Positions 1 through 11,243 of a DNA stretch of 64,000 bases are shown piece after piece. This stretch comes from Cladophialophora immunda. Its lineage: Eukaryota > Ascomycota > Eurotiomycetes > Chaetothyriales > Herpotrichiellaceae. The stretch spans positions 374,883 to 438,882 of the forward strand of contig NW_015622546.1 of NCBI RefSeq assembly GCF_000835495.1, written 5' to 3'. The notes beneath the pieces were generated by a model. It was not told the origin of the DNA. It saw nothing but the letters and a program-made list of their open reading frames with translations, and did no database searches. Position 1 is the first letter of the stretch, and each line of letters starts with the position of its first letter. The position numbers were made by a program, and so were the translations under genes.

Positions 1-1650
1 GTGAGTCCGAAAAGTGTGAAAGTGCTCCTACTTCAAGCTATTTGCTAAACAGTGACAAAGATCCGTTGAACTGGAGCCGTTTCTGGAAGCTGGCCACATT
101 GTTCCAAATCTCTTTCCTGGCCTTTCTCGGCCCATTCACGCAGGGTTATATTGTGAGTAAATCGGGGTGGTCCAGTCCCTCATCCTCGTACTAAGGGGTG
201 TGCAGAATCCAGCGTATGGCCCGTTGGCAAAATACATGCATATCTCAGTCCCCGAGGCGTCGTACAACACGACCATAGCCATTGTTACCTCTGGCGCGAT
301 CGGCCTGCTGCTGTCGCCCATATCAAACGTCTATGGAAGAAGGCCGGTTTACATTTTCACTTCGATCGTTGGAATCATTGCGGGCGCTGGCTGCGCTATC
401 TCCAAGACTTGGGGGACGCTCCTCGTCGCGCGTGTCTTCATCGGAGTAGGGTTGGCTCCAGGAATGGCCATCGGCGCCTCCGCAGTGTCTGATATGTTCT
501 TCATGCACGAACGTGGCCGGTATGTCGTATCCCATCTTTCCGCATCATTCTTCAGATCCTGACACTTGAGAATAGGTATATGGGCGTATATGTTGTGTTG
601 TGAGTCCTGTTCTTGCCTCCCGTGCTCTGGGGGCAGTTCGCTAACGCAATTCAAGCATCACCAACGGCGCCCACATCGCGGCCATCTGTGGTGGCTTCAC
701 TGCTCAAGGCACGAGCTGGCGGTGGTGTTACTGGGTTCCTTGTATCGCTCTTGCAGTCAGTTGGCTCGTCAACTGCTTCTTCCTGCCCGAAACCCTCTAC
801 CACCGTGATCCTGTCACGGGTCAGTCGAAGAGACACACCAAGTCCTGGCTGTCTCTCTTCACCTTCAACGGCGTCGTTGGACAGGGGCGTCTTCGGTTGT
901 GGGACGTCACGCACTGTTTCATCATGCTGAAATATCCCTCGGTGCTCTTCTGCTTTTTATACTACAGTTATGCATTTGGCATCGGAACCGTCCTGTTCGC
1001 CGTCACCGGGGCGCCGGCCTTTGGCAAAATCTACCACTTTGACTCGGCGCAAGTGGGCATGGCAATCGGGTTGTCGACTACCCTCGGCTCCGTCATCGGC
1101 GAGCTGACGGCCGGCCCAGTGAGCGACCGGATTCTATACCTCTCTATGAAGCGTCACCACGGCGATGTCACCAGCGAAGTCAGGCTGACGGCGACGTGGC
1201 CGGGCTTCTTCCTTCTTCCAGCCGGCGTCATTATCGAGGGCGTATGTCTGCAGTATCGGACGCACTGGATGGGTCCAGTCATGGGGATTGGAATTGCCGC
1301 CTTCGGTCTCCAGATCGTCTCCACCAACATCTATGCTTACCTCGCAGATTGTTACAAGCCACAGAACGCAGAGGTCTCGACCTTGCTCAACTTTGGGCGC
1401 CTGAGTTGCTTCTCCTTTACACTCGGCTTTTACATGGTGCGTTGCAAGTGGCACGTTCACCAATAACAGTTGCGCTGACGTGAAACCACCCTCACAGATC
1501 CCGTTCGCCGAGGAGACCACCTACGGAATTGCGTGGTCTGTCATGGCGCTGATCAGTGTCGTTCTGTACGGAGGAATCATCCTGCTGATGTGGAAGGGTC
1601 GGCAATGGAGAGACAAACTGGGCGCGCCAAACTTCCACCGAGATCTGTAG
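1..1650 (+). CDS. MFS transporter (DHA1-like), 5' truncated by window edge
   Basis: Proton-coupled major facilitator of the plasma membrane; substrate unknown. Five exons can be joined: 1-152 (in frame from base 3), 206-519, 576-599, 656-1436 and 1498-1650, with introns of 53-61 nt. The reading frame is open to the first base, so the start lies outside the window. The first visible segment carries the DPLNWS motif that precedes TM1 in many fungal DHA1 carriers. The loop between TM2 and TM3 has the family motif as NVYGRRPVY, and a later loop reads GPVSDRILY. A long charged central loop separates the two six-helix halves, and the C-terminus ends after the last helix with WKGRQWRDKLG. It lies upstream of a transcription-factor-like gene on the same strand. 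The family is certain; the substrate is not. Confidence 0.9.
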
Positions 1651-2196
1651 AAGGCTTCTTTGATCAGCGAATTGTATGGCGGACGGTATCGATGACTGTC
1701 CCATGTCGTTACTCGGCGAAGTCGCTGCTTCAGTCAAGCAGCTCTCTTCTTCAAGCAAGCACAAAAACGGCAGTACTTTTGCTTATGAAGGGTCTTGACC
1801 TCGTTCTGAAACTCAGATAGACGGCAAACGAATCGAAGGGTTAGTGTTGCCAAAATGATGATCGGTAGCAGTTAGAGCACCTGCGGGAAAGTGCTTGAGA
1901 CCGAGAGCCCTGTTTCATGCAGATCTTTGTGCGAGACTCCCTTGAGCAGACCAGCCAAAGTCAATCTGGTCATCTGCAAGTCGGTGGATGCTATCCACAC
2001 GTTTACGCGGATTAATAATCGGACGCAAAAATGCAAGGCTCTCACGATCGACAGACAATTTCCACTGATTTTGCGTGATGACAAATGCTAGGACATCAGG
2101 CTTCATCTGTTTGCTCAGGTCCTTCCAATTATTTTCCAGGGACATATAAATTTCGGGGGGAGCGACTAATATCTGTCCCAGAATTAGCCTCCAAAC
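1651..2196. other. intergenic, no gene seen
   Basis: Region between the MFS gene end and the start of the next gene. I see no conserved ORF, tRNA or repeat. It presumably holds the MFS 3' end and the promoter of the following gene. An A/T-rich stretch (ttccaattattttccagg, then acatataaatttc near 2147) lies about 50 bp before that gene's ATG and could act as a core promoter. Confidence 0.5.
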
Positions 2197-3165
2197 ATGC
2201 TAAGGCGAACAGGCAAGGTCCAGTTCATCAACTGGACAGACCGCGAAGACGGTGATTCTGCTGGGACTCAGCGGAGAGCGCACTCGCACGCTGCCCGCGC
2301 CGCCCACGCCAGAGAAAGGCGGCTGCGCACGCTGGAGTACCAAGCCGCGAAGGCCGCTCGAGGCCCTGACGAAGACCACGGAAACAGAGACGGCGCTCTG
2401 GAGACCATCCACAAGGTGCCAGCGCCCAGTGCCGACCCGTCCGGAGTGAAGGAGACCGCCGCGTCTAGTCCCCTGGGACTGTTGACGCCGGGACGAGGAG
2501 ACCCTTTCGCGAGCTTCGCAAGCCCCTTTCGACCCATCGAGCACTTCCTCCTTTATCACTGTAGGCCGCACTACCAACCTCAGGAGAGAGCCAGGTCATT
2601 AACCCGTACCAGATGTGACGGCGGTCATTCCCTTCATGCAAAGCCTGTGCGTCATGCTCAGAGACCGCGTGACCTACCTTGAAGAAAGGAGTCGGGACTG
2701 GGTCCAACTTGCGCTTTCCGACGCTGGCAGTTTAAAGGGAATCTTCCTCGCCGCGAGCCGCCATTTGTCGAAAGTCCATCAGCAGCGACAAATGTATCTG
2801 TATCTGACCCTGCAATACAAAGTGGATTGTGTCCGGGCGCTCCGGCGTGCTATCTCTGCCGGAACGTCGGCCGTGGATGATTCCGCGTTTGCCCTAGCCA
2901 TAATACTGGCCGCCGACGAGGTGAGGCTTGGAACGCCCCCTTCGAATGGTTTCGCTCTCCCGGCTTGCTGACGACCCTGTAGCTCTTGCTCGGCAATATC
3001 GAGATGTCCCGACATCACGTCCGCGGGGCGGTCAAGATGGTGGAGCTCAAGGGCGGTCCGCAGACTCTCGGTCTCGGTGGCTTTCTCGAGCACATCCTGT
3101 ACAAGTATGTGGGCGAGGTAGGACTTCCGTACGAATTCGAACCACCTGAGATGCCAGACATTTGA
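2197..3165 (+). CDS. fungal-specific transcription-factor-like protein (Fungal_trans_2 type), short
   Basis: Three exons, 2197-2560, 2613-2920 and 2983-3165, give 284 aa. The N-terminus (QFINWTDRED, then basic Ala/Arg-rich sequence) and the motif LLTPGRGDPFASFASPFRP followed by a helical region match a common Pezizomycotina group of nuclear 'transcription factor' proteins that lack a Zn2Cys6 cluster. The segment after the second intron (VRGAVKMVELKGG...LGLGG) is the usual 'MV..RGG...LG' block of this family. Family members are usually 400-550 aa, so this one is short. Either the 3' exons are missing, or splicing continues through a possible donor at 3118 into 3181 onward. No DNA-binding domain is visible. 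The product is probably nuclear; the target is unknown. Confidence 0.6.
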
Positions 3166-3603
3166 GTGTATGATCTGTTAGGACGCTCTGGACCGTTTGA
3201 TTGTCTGCGTGTCTAGGTCAGCATCAAGATTCTGCTGGAATGAGGACAGCCTTTAAGCTCAACTCGCATAACTCACACGCCTCACCAGGTGGGTGACGAA
3301 CCCACAGACCTCTGTCGCAAAAGTCCATTCTTGCACAAGGTATTGCCATAGCAAAAGTTGTCTCTTTCTCTTTTGATGGATAGAATCTGGTCGACATGTC
3401 AATACCTCTAGCAACCGGGTAATCTACGGGTTCTTGTGTGTTCCAATCATTTACCGTCGTACAAATGTTTCCTCCTCAAAGACTGCCTTCCATCCTCAAG
3501 CTGATGTCGCGATACACCGTAATTTAGAATACTGGGATCATTAAATCAACAACTTCATCAATGCTGAGAAACCATCTGTCATCTAGCGATCATTGATGTG
3601 AGG
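3166..3603. other. intergenic leader of the cyclin H gene
   Basis: No coding region is supported. A pyrimidine-rich tract (ttgtctctttctcttttga near 3358-3376) is typical of fungal promoters and transcription starts, and fits the cyclin H gene that follows. Confidence 0.4.
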
Positions 3604-4744
3604 ATGATCTTGGACGACGCGTACAGAGGCTCGACGCAATATCGACTGTGGTCATACACAGAACAACATCTCGCTCAAACACGGCAGAACACCAACGCCC
3701 TCGCTTCCAAGTGCCTCAGAGAGAAATCCAGCGAAGTCCGTGCGACGGGATCATCTTCAACGGCCAGCGATGAGGGATCGGTGCCTCACAGAAGGGAGGA
3801 TATTATCGACACCGATGTCGCCGTGCAGACACTCACCGTGGAGGAAGAAACGAAGATTGTGGAATGGGGCTGTATGAAAATCCTCGAGGCCGGCGAGGCC
3901 ATGGACCCCAGGATTCCCTCGGAAATCACGGTACGCACCTGCACCTCATCCGCTTGTGACGCACCTTCGTGATACTGTCTCCTGGTCGGGGGCTTACCCG
4001 TGATCCCAGGCCACGGCCATCCAGTACCTCCGTCGCTTCTATCTCACCAACTCGCCGATGATACATCATCCGAAAAGCATGGTCCTTTGCGCTCTATACC
4101 TCGCGACGAAAGCGGATCACTTTTATTTCCCGCTATCAAGATTTGTTGGCGGATTCGAGGGTGTGAGTGCGGAGAGCGTCAAGGGGTCGGAGTTTGTCCT
4201 GCTCCAAGGCCTCCGTTTTGCCCTGGACGTGCGCCATCCCATGAAAGGCCTGGCTGGCGGCCGGATTGAAATGCAGACCATGGCCGACGAGGGCCAGCTC
4301 GGCGGCATTTCGAACGCCACGGGCTCCGCCACAGCCAGGATCGATTCCGCCGCGGACCAGGCCAAGCGACTCCTGGCGACGGCGGCCCAGATGACGGACG
4401 CGTATTTCCTCTACACGCCCAGCCAAATGTGGCTCGCCGCGATGATGGTGGCCGACAGGGACCTGGTGGAAACGTATCTGGGCCGCAAGCTCGCCGGCCT
4501 CGCATCTCCCGGCGCAGCCGCGGAGTTGGGGACGAAGCTCGTGCCCACGATCTCGGCGTGTGCGCAGCTGCTCGCGTCTTACCACCCGTCCGACGCACAG
4601 GCTCATCGCAAAGAGTTGAGCCGCATCCGCAAGAAACTGGACACTCTGGTAGTCCCAAGGGCGAAGTCCGGAACGAGGGAAGGCGAAGGAGAAGACAGTC
4701 GAGAAAGGCCAGTGAAAAGGCGCAAGTTGGGCGCGGAAGTGTGA
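3604..4744 (+). CDS. ccl1: cyclin H (TFIIH/CAK cyclin, Ccl1-like)
   Basis: Regulatory cyclin that partners the Cdk7-type kinase in the CDK-activating kinase module of TFIIH and acts in RNA polymerase II CTD phosphorylation in the nucleus. Exons 3604-3930 and 4010-4744 encode 353 aa. The N-terminus (M-ILDDAYRGSTQYRLWSYT) is the diagnostic cyclin H start, 'DD.YR.STQ(F/Y)R.W'. It is followed by the first cyclin fold, with YLRRFYLTNSPMIHHPK and LYLATKADHF, and a second all-helical fold ending near LLASYHP. The C-terminus is basic with a nuclear-localisation-like VKRRKLG. The GTG six bases upstream is ignored because the first ATG gives the conserved start. It marks a housekeeping boundary left of the accessory region. 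Confidence 0.93.
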
Positions 4745-4972
4745 TTTTTACCATGGCAGTCTCTCTGGCTCTGATAAAACCCAGGAGTGCTATGGAGGAC
4801 ATCTATTTGTTTATCCGGGTCAATTCAGTGGATATCCCTCTATGCATCTTGATAACGCGAATCTAAGCCTGGCCAAACAGCCAATGCCGTATACAACTCT
4901 ACAGCACCATTCTATGCAACGACCATCTCGTCTCTCAGACTCTATCGGATAGTCTCTTCACGCAGCACCACT

Positions 4973-6913
4973 TCACGGAGCACCATTTTCCAACCGCCTA
5001 ACATCTAGTCCTTCGAGCTTGTTCTCCTCGCGCCACTTGTTCAAGATGTCGATGAAGGCCAGCACGCCGCCTCCATAGGGTGCGTTTCGCTGGGCACGCA
5101 GCGAGAAATCGCCCTCGTTGTTGTAGTAGCCCGGGGTGCAGTCGCGCAGGAGGTTGCGCCTCATCTTGGTCGTCTCCACGACGGTGTCGACCCACTGCGC
5201 CTCGGCGGCGGCGTCGGCCTCGACCGAGTCGATCCCGCGCTTCTGGCACTCGGCCACGACGTAGGCGAGGTGCTTGGCCTGCTCGTTCGTGAGGTGGATG
5301 AAGTTCACCGAGAGCGCGGACTGCAGGTTGCCGACCAGGAAGCAGTTGGGAAAGCCGTGCGTCGTCCAGCCGTGGTACGTCAACGGGCCGTCGCGCCACT
5401 TCTCGGTCAGGGTCAGGCCGTCGCGCCCGTAGATCTCCATGCCGGCGCGGTGGGAAAAATCCGTGGCCACCTCGAAGCCGGTGGCGTAGACGATGCAGTC
5501 CAGCTCGTACTCTGTGCCTTTGCTGACCACCCCTTTCGCGGTGATGGCTTCCACCCCTTTGCCCTCCGTGTCAACCAGATGGACGTTTGGTCGATTGAAT
5601 GCCTGGAGATACTCGTCGTGGCAGCAGGGCCGCTTGCAAAAGTGGTTGTACCAGGGCTTCAGCCTCTCCGCCGTCCTTTTGTCTTGGACCACGGCGTCGA
5701 CCCGCTCACGCAGCGACTGCATCTTTTTGAAATCGGCCAGCTGGAGCTCCGCGGCGTAGGCCTCTGGAGTCATCGTCTTCATCTTCGTCGGGTTCGGCCG
5801 CAGGTTCCCCAGCGACTCAGTCCAGGCGTCGGCCACCAGGTCTTCCTCCTGATAGCCGCCGCTGAGAATGATGGTGAAGTTGTCCATTCGTTCTTGCTGC
5901 CAGCCCTTGTGCAACGTCTTGGCCCACGTCCAGTCCGTCGGCCTATTTCCTCGAACATCGATGGAAGACGGCGTCCGCTGGAACACGTAGAGCTCTTTCG
6001 CCCAAGCCCCTAGTTGCGGAACTAGCTGGACCGCGGTGGCGCCTGTTCCAATGATGCCGACGCGTTTGTCTGCGAGCTTGCTCAGCCCACCGTTTTGATT
6101 CCCTCCCGTATAGTCGTAGTCCCAGCGGCTCGAGTGGAAAGAGTGGCCCTGAAACGACTCGATACCAGGTAATCCGGGAAGCTTGGGTCTGTGGAGCGGA
6201 CCAGCGACAGGGATGACGAAGCGTGCTCGAATGCTGTCTTTGCGGTTCGTCTCAACAGACCAGGAGGACTCCGAGGCACACCACCGCAAGGCCAGCACCT
6301 CGGTCTGAAAGAGGGCTCTTGAATATAGATCGTATCGCTCTCCAATCCTCCTAGAGTGCGCGAGTAACTCCTGGGAATGGGCGTATTTCTCCGTGGGTAT
6401 ATAGCCAGTTTCCTCGAGGAGGGGCATATAGATGTAGGATTCCACGTCGCATTGCGCCCCCGGATATCTGTTCCAATACCTGGGCAAGATATGGTCAGTC
6501 AGCAGCGGCCGCGATATAACTCCCGCCACAGTCGTGCAGGCTCACCAGGTGCCCCCGAAATCGCCGCCTTTCTCGATAATCCGGAAGTTGTTGATTCCCT
6601 GCTCGATCAAGCGCACCGCGACCAGCTGGCCTCCGTATCCGCCACCAATGATCACCACCTCACAGTCCAGGTCCACGGGATCGCGGGCAAAGCCAGGCGT
6701 GACGTACGGGTCCTCGACGTAGTCCAAGAGCGAGCCTTCGACGGGCCGATATTGGTTGAAGCCACCGTTGTCGAGCCGCTTGTCTCGCTCGGCCAAATAC
6801 TTGGATTTCAGAGCATAGGGGTCGAAATCAACCTCTTTGGATAGCCATGACACCGTTTTGGCACTCGACGGTTCCAATGCTGGCATAGCCTCAACGACGG
6901 GAGCTGCAACCAT
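4973..6913 (-). CDS. Baeyer-Villiger monooxygenase (flavin-dependent)
   Basis: FAD/NADPH enzyme that inserts oxygen next to a ketone to form an ester or lactone. Exons 6913-6546 and 6479-4973 encode 624 aa. The N-terminal FAD Rossmann motif GGGYGG is at residues 90-95. The BVMO fingerprint FxGxxxHxxxW appears as [12 protein letters not shown] near 232-243, and the NADPH Rossmann motif GTGATA near 267. The 80-residue N-terminal extension before the FAD motif resembles the long-form cyclopentadecanone/cyclododecanone-type or steroid-type BVMOs. The intron (6480-6545) splits a Trp codon. It is convergent with cyclin H and followed upstream by regulator TF1 on the same strand, which suggests it is the left enzyme of the accessory cluster. 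The substrate is unknown; a cyclic or long-chain ketone is an inference. Confidence 0.93.
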
Positions 6914-7439
6914 AGCTGCTGCTCTTGCAGTGGCTGTTCTTTAGTTGTCGCTTATTGTCGATGGGGTTATTCCGGACAGCCCTTCGCCCCAGAGACCGAG
7001 TTGGTGCGCGGGGTGCTCGATATCCCAGGACGGTTCATCCTATTTTCACGACCAAGGATCAGCACAACCCATCTATTTAAAAAGCGTCAACTCGAAATCT
7101 CAAGACATTGTCCGTACTACAAGTTGTATCTAATTGGCCAGTCGAAATCCTAGCCTTGGATCAGTAGGTGAACCTAATTGGAACTTTCGGGCTGGGATGG
7201 ACGCTCACGGCCGGTCGTTTCTGGAGTGGTCGGGACTAACTTGGCAACTTGGCGTGATCTGGAGGGGTTTCGATGTACCAAGTGATGAACTCTGTTGCAC
7301 ATTACCCAAGGAGAGGAAGTTTGGAGGACCAGGGCATGAACCTGTGATGATATTATTAATTACCCCGCTCTCAAGGAAGACGCGTGGGATGCCCACGAAG
7401 GTCTAGACTCTGACTGTGCCGTATAAATTGCCGAATATT
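6914..7439. promoter_or_regulatory. promoter region of the BVMO gene
   Basis: 526 bp between the BVMO start and the TF1 stop, both on the minus strand. An A/T run (tatttaaaaa at 7074-7083), about 165 bp upstream of the BVMO ATG, could serve as a TATA-like element. No ORF here is supported. Confidence 0.4.
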
Positions 7440-9720
7440 TCATATGCCGGTGCCCATGAAGAGGTCATTGGAGTCCAGGAATTCAAAGCCAAAGAGCCCG
7501 TTCATGTCATCCACGTTCTCAGCCATGCCCATTTCATCACTAGTACGGCTCATTGGGAATTCCGCTTGGTCGATTGCACCCGTGGTGTCTGGCGTAGCGG
7601 CCGTGGGGTTCAGTCTCGAAGTGCCTCTTGCTTCTGGCCTGCCAATTTGGCTCTGAATTTGCTTCAGCATAGAGTGATATCGTGCTGCGAGAGGTACACT
7701 GTGACCAGCACTTTGGAGAAATTCCATGCCGAGGCCGAGTGTCTCGTCGTCTTCTGTGATCCCTATCGCTTCGGATAGTGCTGTGTCTCTCGTCTTGAGA
7801 CTGAGCAGGACTCCGCTCGCAGCAAAAATGTCTTCCGCGTCTAAATAAGCTTCGCACGGCTTCGAGGCTCCCAAGATAACTTACAATGTAAGTTGTAATA
7901 TAGAGAGTTCAACCTATGGACATTCTCTGGCGCGCAGATTAACTGTATAGAGCGGCGAGCGGACGATATGCAGATGTCGGCGGATGCTGCAGCGACCGAT
8001 CGGAGAAAGGGGTCGTGGACTTGGTGTCGGCTGTATATCAAAAAGGACTGCCGATGCACCAGAAGGCGGATGTGGTGATACCTGCTCAAGCTTGCGTCAG
8101 TGGTAACCTGCGAACAGAACAACAGGGCCCTGACCTTGTCAACAAGACAAGGCGCTGGCGAGCGAACTCGGGCCCGCCATCTTCGTCAGACTGTGCCTCT
8201 CCTGTCAGATGGTTAGGCCCTGTTCTCCACCATTCAGACAATTGTCCGTCGATGATGACTGTCGCTCCAAGAATCTGCGCTGCAGTCGGACCAGAAGCGG
8301 CAGCACCTTCTAGGTTGCTCATGAAGCTCCGACTAACACCGTTGAGATAGAGCTCCTGCAGCATCCGCTCGATGATAGGGGCCATTCTGATCGTGTGGAC
8401 AAAGAATGAGGTCAAAGACGGACGTCCAGTAGGTTGCCGTGGAACTAAAGAGGCGGATGAAATGTATTGATCGTCGATTTCGGCTGGGAGGTCAACAATA
8501 GAACCATCCCCCATCTTGACCACCGGTGGCCGGCCAAACTTCATGCCCAGCGTATACCCCAGGAGTATACAGCCCCACCAGACACGTTTCCTCATTTCTT
8601 TCTCCAGCGACGTTAGCGGCAATGCGGTAGGGTTCAGATGGAGGCCGACACTGATCGCCGTGTGTGTCATCAGGCCCGCGAGGCTCCAACATCTATCCAC
8701 TTGTAAAGTGCCCTGGAGGAAGTGACAAATGAGCAATAGAGCCTGAACGACTTCCAGGCTAGCTTCGGCCAGCATTTCTGGAAGTAGCAAACTCTGAGCA
8801 CGAGCTGCAAAGACAAAAGCGTTGTCGGGTTGGCTGATGTTCGACCTGTCACAGAATTCCCACCCGAAGCAAAAGAGCATGTTGAGTACGGCGAGCCAGC
8901 TGGGTCGATTGCTCGCCTCCGTTTTCCGACCCCACATCTGCTCGTAGTCTGATCTGAAAGTGCCTTCATGGATAAATGGATATAGCCGGTGGACTCGGTA
9001 GAAATAAGCGTCGAGGAGCCGGTCAGCCAATTGCTTTGGTGGGAGCTCAAGCGAAGCTGCCGTGGGATTTGGTGGCGTTGGAAGAGAACCTGTCACCGAG
9101 AATTCATAAGGACTTTCGATCCTAGGTCGCTTGCTATGGCCTTGGACATGTCGTGCTTCGGGAGACCGAGAGCGGATCCTAGATACGAAGTCGTACGTAG
9201 AAGACTCGCCGAAGAACCCACCTGGTTGCCGTGCTGCATCGACAAGCGGTGATTGGCGTGAGATTCGGCTTTGTCCATGGTCTTCCGCATTTGTCACAAG
9301 GCTGGTGAGGCTCACTGGATAAGTATCAGATGGATGTACGGCAGAAGATACCACTCGCGCTTGAAAATCATGGCGAAGCTGAGGCGTTGTCGTAGATCGG
9401 GCCGCTTCAGGGGCGGTATCGGGTCGACTGGGGTCATTGGAGGTTTCTTCATCGCTGTTGTCTCTAGCATTTGACACGAAGTTGTCCGACCTCGGAGGTC
9501 TGGAAATGTGATTAACAAATGAGGACAACTAACGAAGCTCGACCTACTCGGCAGTTGGAGGCTGATCTATCCATGGGTAGTGACAAACCACACCCCGGCT
9601 GCGACAATTCCCACACTGTGGATGGAGTCCGTCACAGCGCTGTTTTCGCTTCCGGCAACTGCTACACGCCTTGCCAGACTGTAGCCTGTGCATAGCGGCA
9701 TCACGGCCTGAAAGCATCAT
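7440..9720 (-). CDS. Zn2Cys6 transcription factor TF1 (fungal-specific TF domain)
   Basis: Nuclear regulator, 711 aa, from four exons: 9720-9548, 9499-8135, 8081-7885 and 7840-7440. The first exon encodes the Zn2Cys6 binuclear cluster with cysteines 19, 22, 29, 36, 39 and 46 (C-x2-C-x6-C-x6-C-x2-C-x6-C). A Ser/Pro-rich linker follows, then the fungal-specific TF regulatory domain with [20 protein letters not shown] as its hallmark. The short exon 1 joins through a GTAGGT donor and a TTCCAG acceptor. It is divergent from the decarboxylase-like gene, with a 415-bp shared promoter, so regulation of that gene is likely but inferred. It is a close paralogue of TF2 at 22-25 kb: same zinc-cluster spacing, same intron positions and a third exon of the same length (197 nt). 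Confidence 0.92.
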
Positions 9721-10135
9721 ATGGCGGACAACGTCTTCGGGGACGGTTCGGCTCCCAAACTCCGCGCCTCCATCCTTCGTCGACTTTTAAAGCAATCGGC
9801 ACCGGGGCACCAAGTCTTCTGGGTGGCCTGCTACCCCGCATTTTTGCCCACGATTTCCTCGGCCAGCCGCAGCAGTTGATTCGCTATCGGAGGAACAAGA
9901 AAATGGTCTCTTAAAAGAAAAAGGGGCGTTAGAAGCGAAAGTGCCGACTCTCGTGGATCTTGGCAGCCGGAGTCGCAGCCCTGGCCGCCAGGAATACTTC
10001 CACTGGATACCGATCTTGGTCGAGCCTCGTTTGTCACGGGACGGAAACCAGAAATCACATATATATGCGGCCGTGCAGCGACGCCGATCCGACTCATGGA
10101 GGAATGTGTCAACAAAAGCAACAAACCCGGCCATC
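9721..10135. promoter_or_regulatory. divergent promoter, TF1 / decarboxylase-like gene
   Basis: 415 bp between two genes read outward. Several CGG or CCG triplets occur (for example tcggagg near 9885 and gccggagtc near 9964), but I found no perfect inverted CGG...CCG pair like that in the TF2 promoter. An acatatatatgc stretch near 10058-10069, about 70 bp before the right-hand ATG, is TATA-like. Confidence 0.45.
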
Positions 10136-11243
10136 ATGGTTTTGAGGTTATCGTTTGCGTGCTGGGACTATGATCGCGTGAAAGCGATCGAGGACGGCCG
10201 CGTCCGCCCCGAGGGCATCGAATTGACCTTCCTGAATTATCGTGTCGAGGAGACGTACGAGCATTGAAGTCCGATCGCGAGAAAGGGTGGCTCTAAACGC
10301 GGTCCAGGTTTTTCCGGCAGTTAAGATTCCAGGAATTCGACGTCTGCGAGCTGTCGCTCTCGTCATATGTCTTGACGCTGGGCCAAGATGATCCGCCCTT
10401 CATCGCGATCCCGGTCTTCCCATCGCGGTTCTTCCGACACCAGAACATGTATGTGAACGCAAAGTCCGGCATAAACAAGCCCGGTGACCTGAAGGGGAAA
10501 CGAATTGGCATTCCAGAATACCAAAGTATGTCAGCACAAATTCAGCCCTGGAATCATGGAAAGCTTGTCGCTCACATCTCCCAGTGACCGCATCTGTCTG
10601 GCAGCGAGGTATCATGGAGGAAGAATTTGGCGTCCCAATCACCAGTGTGCAGTTCTACACCGGGGCCATTGAGCCGTCCGCCACCGAAAGGAAAAGCAAA
10701 GTGGCCCACGACCTACCCGCAAGTGTCTCAGTGACGCAGATCCAACGAGGCAAGAACCTCTCACAGATGTTAGCAGACGGAGAGATTGATGCAATCTTCA
10801 GCGCAACGAAGCCATCCAGCTTCGAGACGTCGCCCGATGTGCAATATCTCTTCCCAGACTTCAAAGCTGTCGAAGCAGACTATTTCAAACGCACCGGCAT
10901 CTTCCCCATAATGCACACTATTGCCATCAAGCGGAGCGTCTACAACGCCAACCCTTGGATTGCGAAGACGCTGACCAAGGCATTCGCCAAGTCGATAGAA
11001 ATCGGGTACGAGGCGTTGGAAGATCGCGCGGCTCTGAAGTACATGTTGCCTTGGCTCGAAGATCACTTGAATGAAACAAGGAAGCTCATGGGAGAGAGGA
11101 TATACTGGAAGGATGGATTCTACGAGAACAAACTGGTTATTGACAAGTTCCTAGACTATCACTATGCGCAGGGCCTATCAAAGCGTCGGTTCAAGGCAGA
11201 GGAGCTTTTTGCGCCAAGCAGTCTCGAGAACTTCGTTATCTGA
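10136..11243 (+). CDS. bacterial-type 4,5-dihydroxyphthalate decarboxylase-like protein (periplasmic-binding-protein fold)
   Basis: Exons 10136-10254, 10308-10525 and 10585-11243 encode 331 aa, a length typical of bacterial Pht5-type proteins. The N-terminus (LRLSFACWDYDRVKAIEDGR) and blocks such as VRPEGIELTFLN, EFDVCELSLSSY, PVFPSRFFRHQNMYVN, LKGKRIGIPEYQ, MLADGEIDAIF, RTGIFPIMHTI and GLSKRRFKAEELFAP all fit the family annotated as 4,5-dihydroxyphthalate decarboxylase, related to ABC-transporter substrate-binding proteins. Known members act in bacterial phthalate breakdown to protocatechuate. Whether this one decarboxylates an aromatic acid or only binds a ligand cannot be told. There is no signal peptide, so it is probably cytosolic. 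The family is mainly bacterial, which suggests ancient transfer followed by intron gain. It shares a promoter with TF1. Confidence 0.85.

Noticed and set aside
5270..6013. 247-codon plus-strand open frame antisense to the BVMO
   Set aside because: It lies wholly inside the certain BVMO coding exon; codon bias of G/C-rich coding sequence keeps the opposite strand open. No domain recognised.
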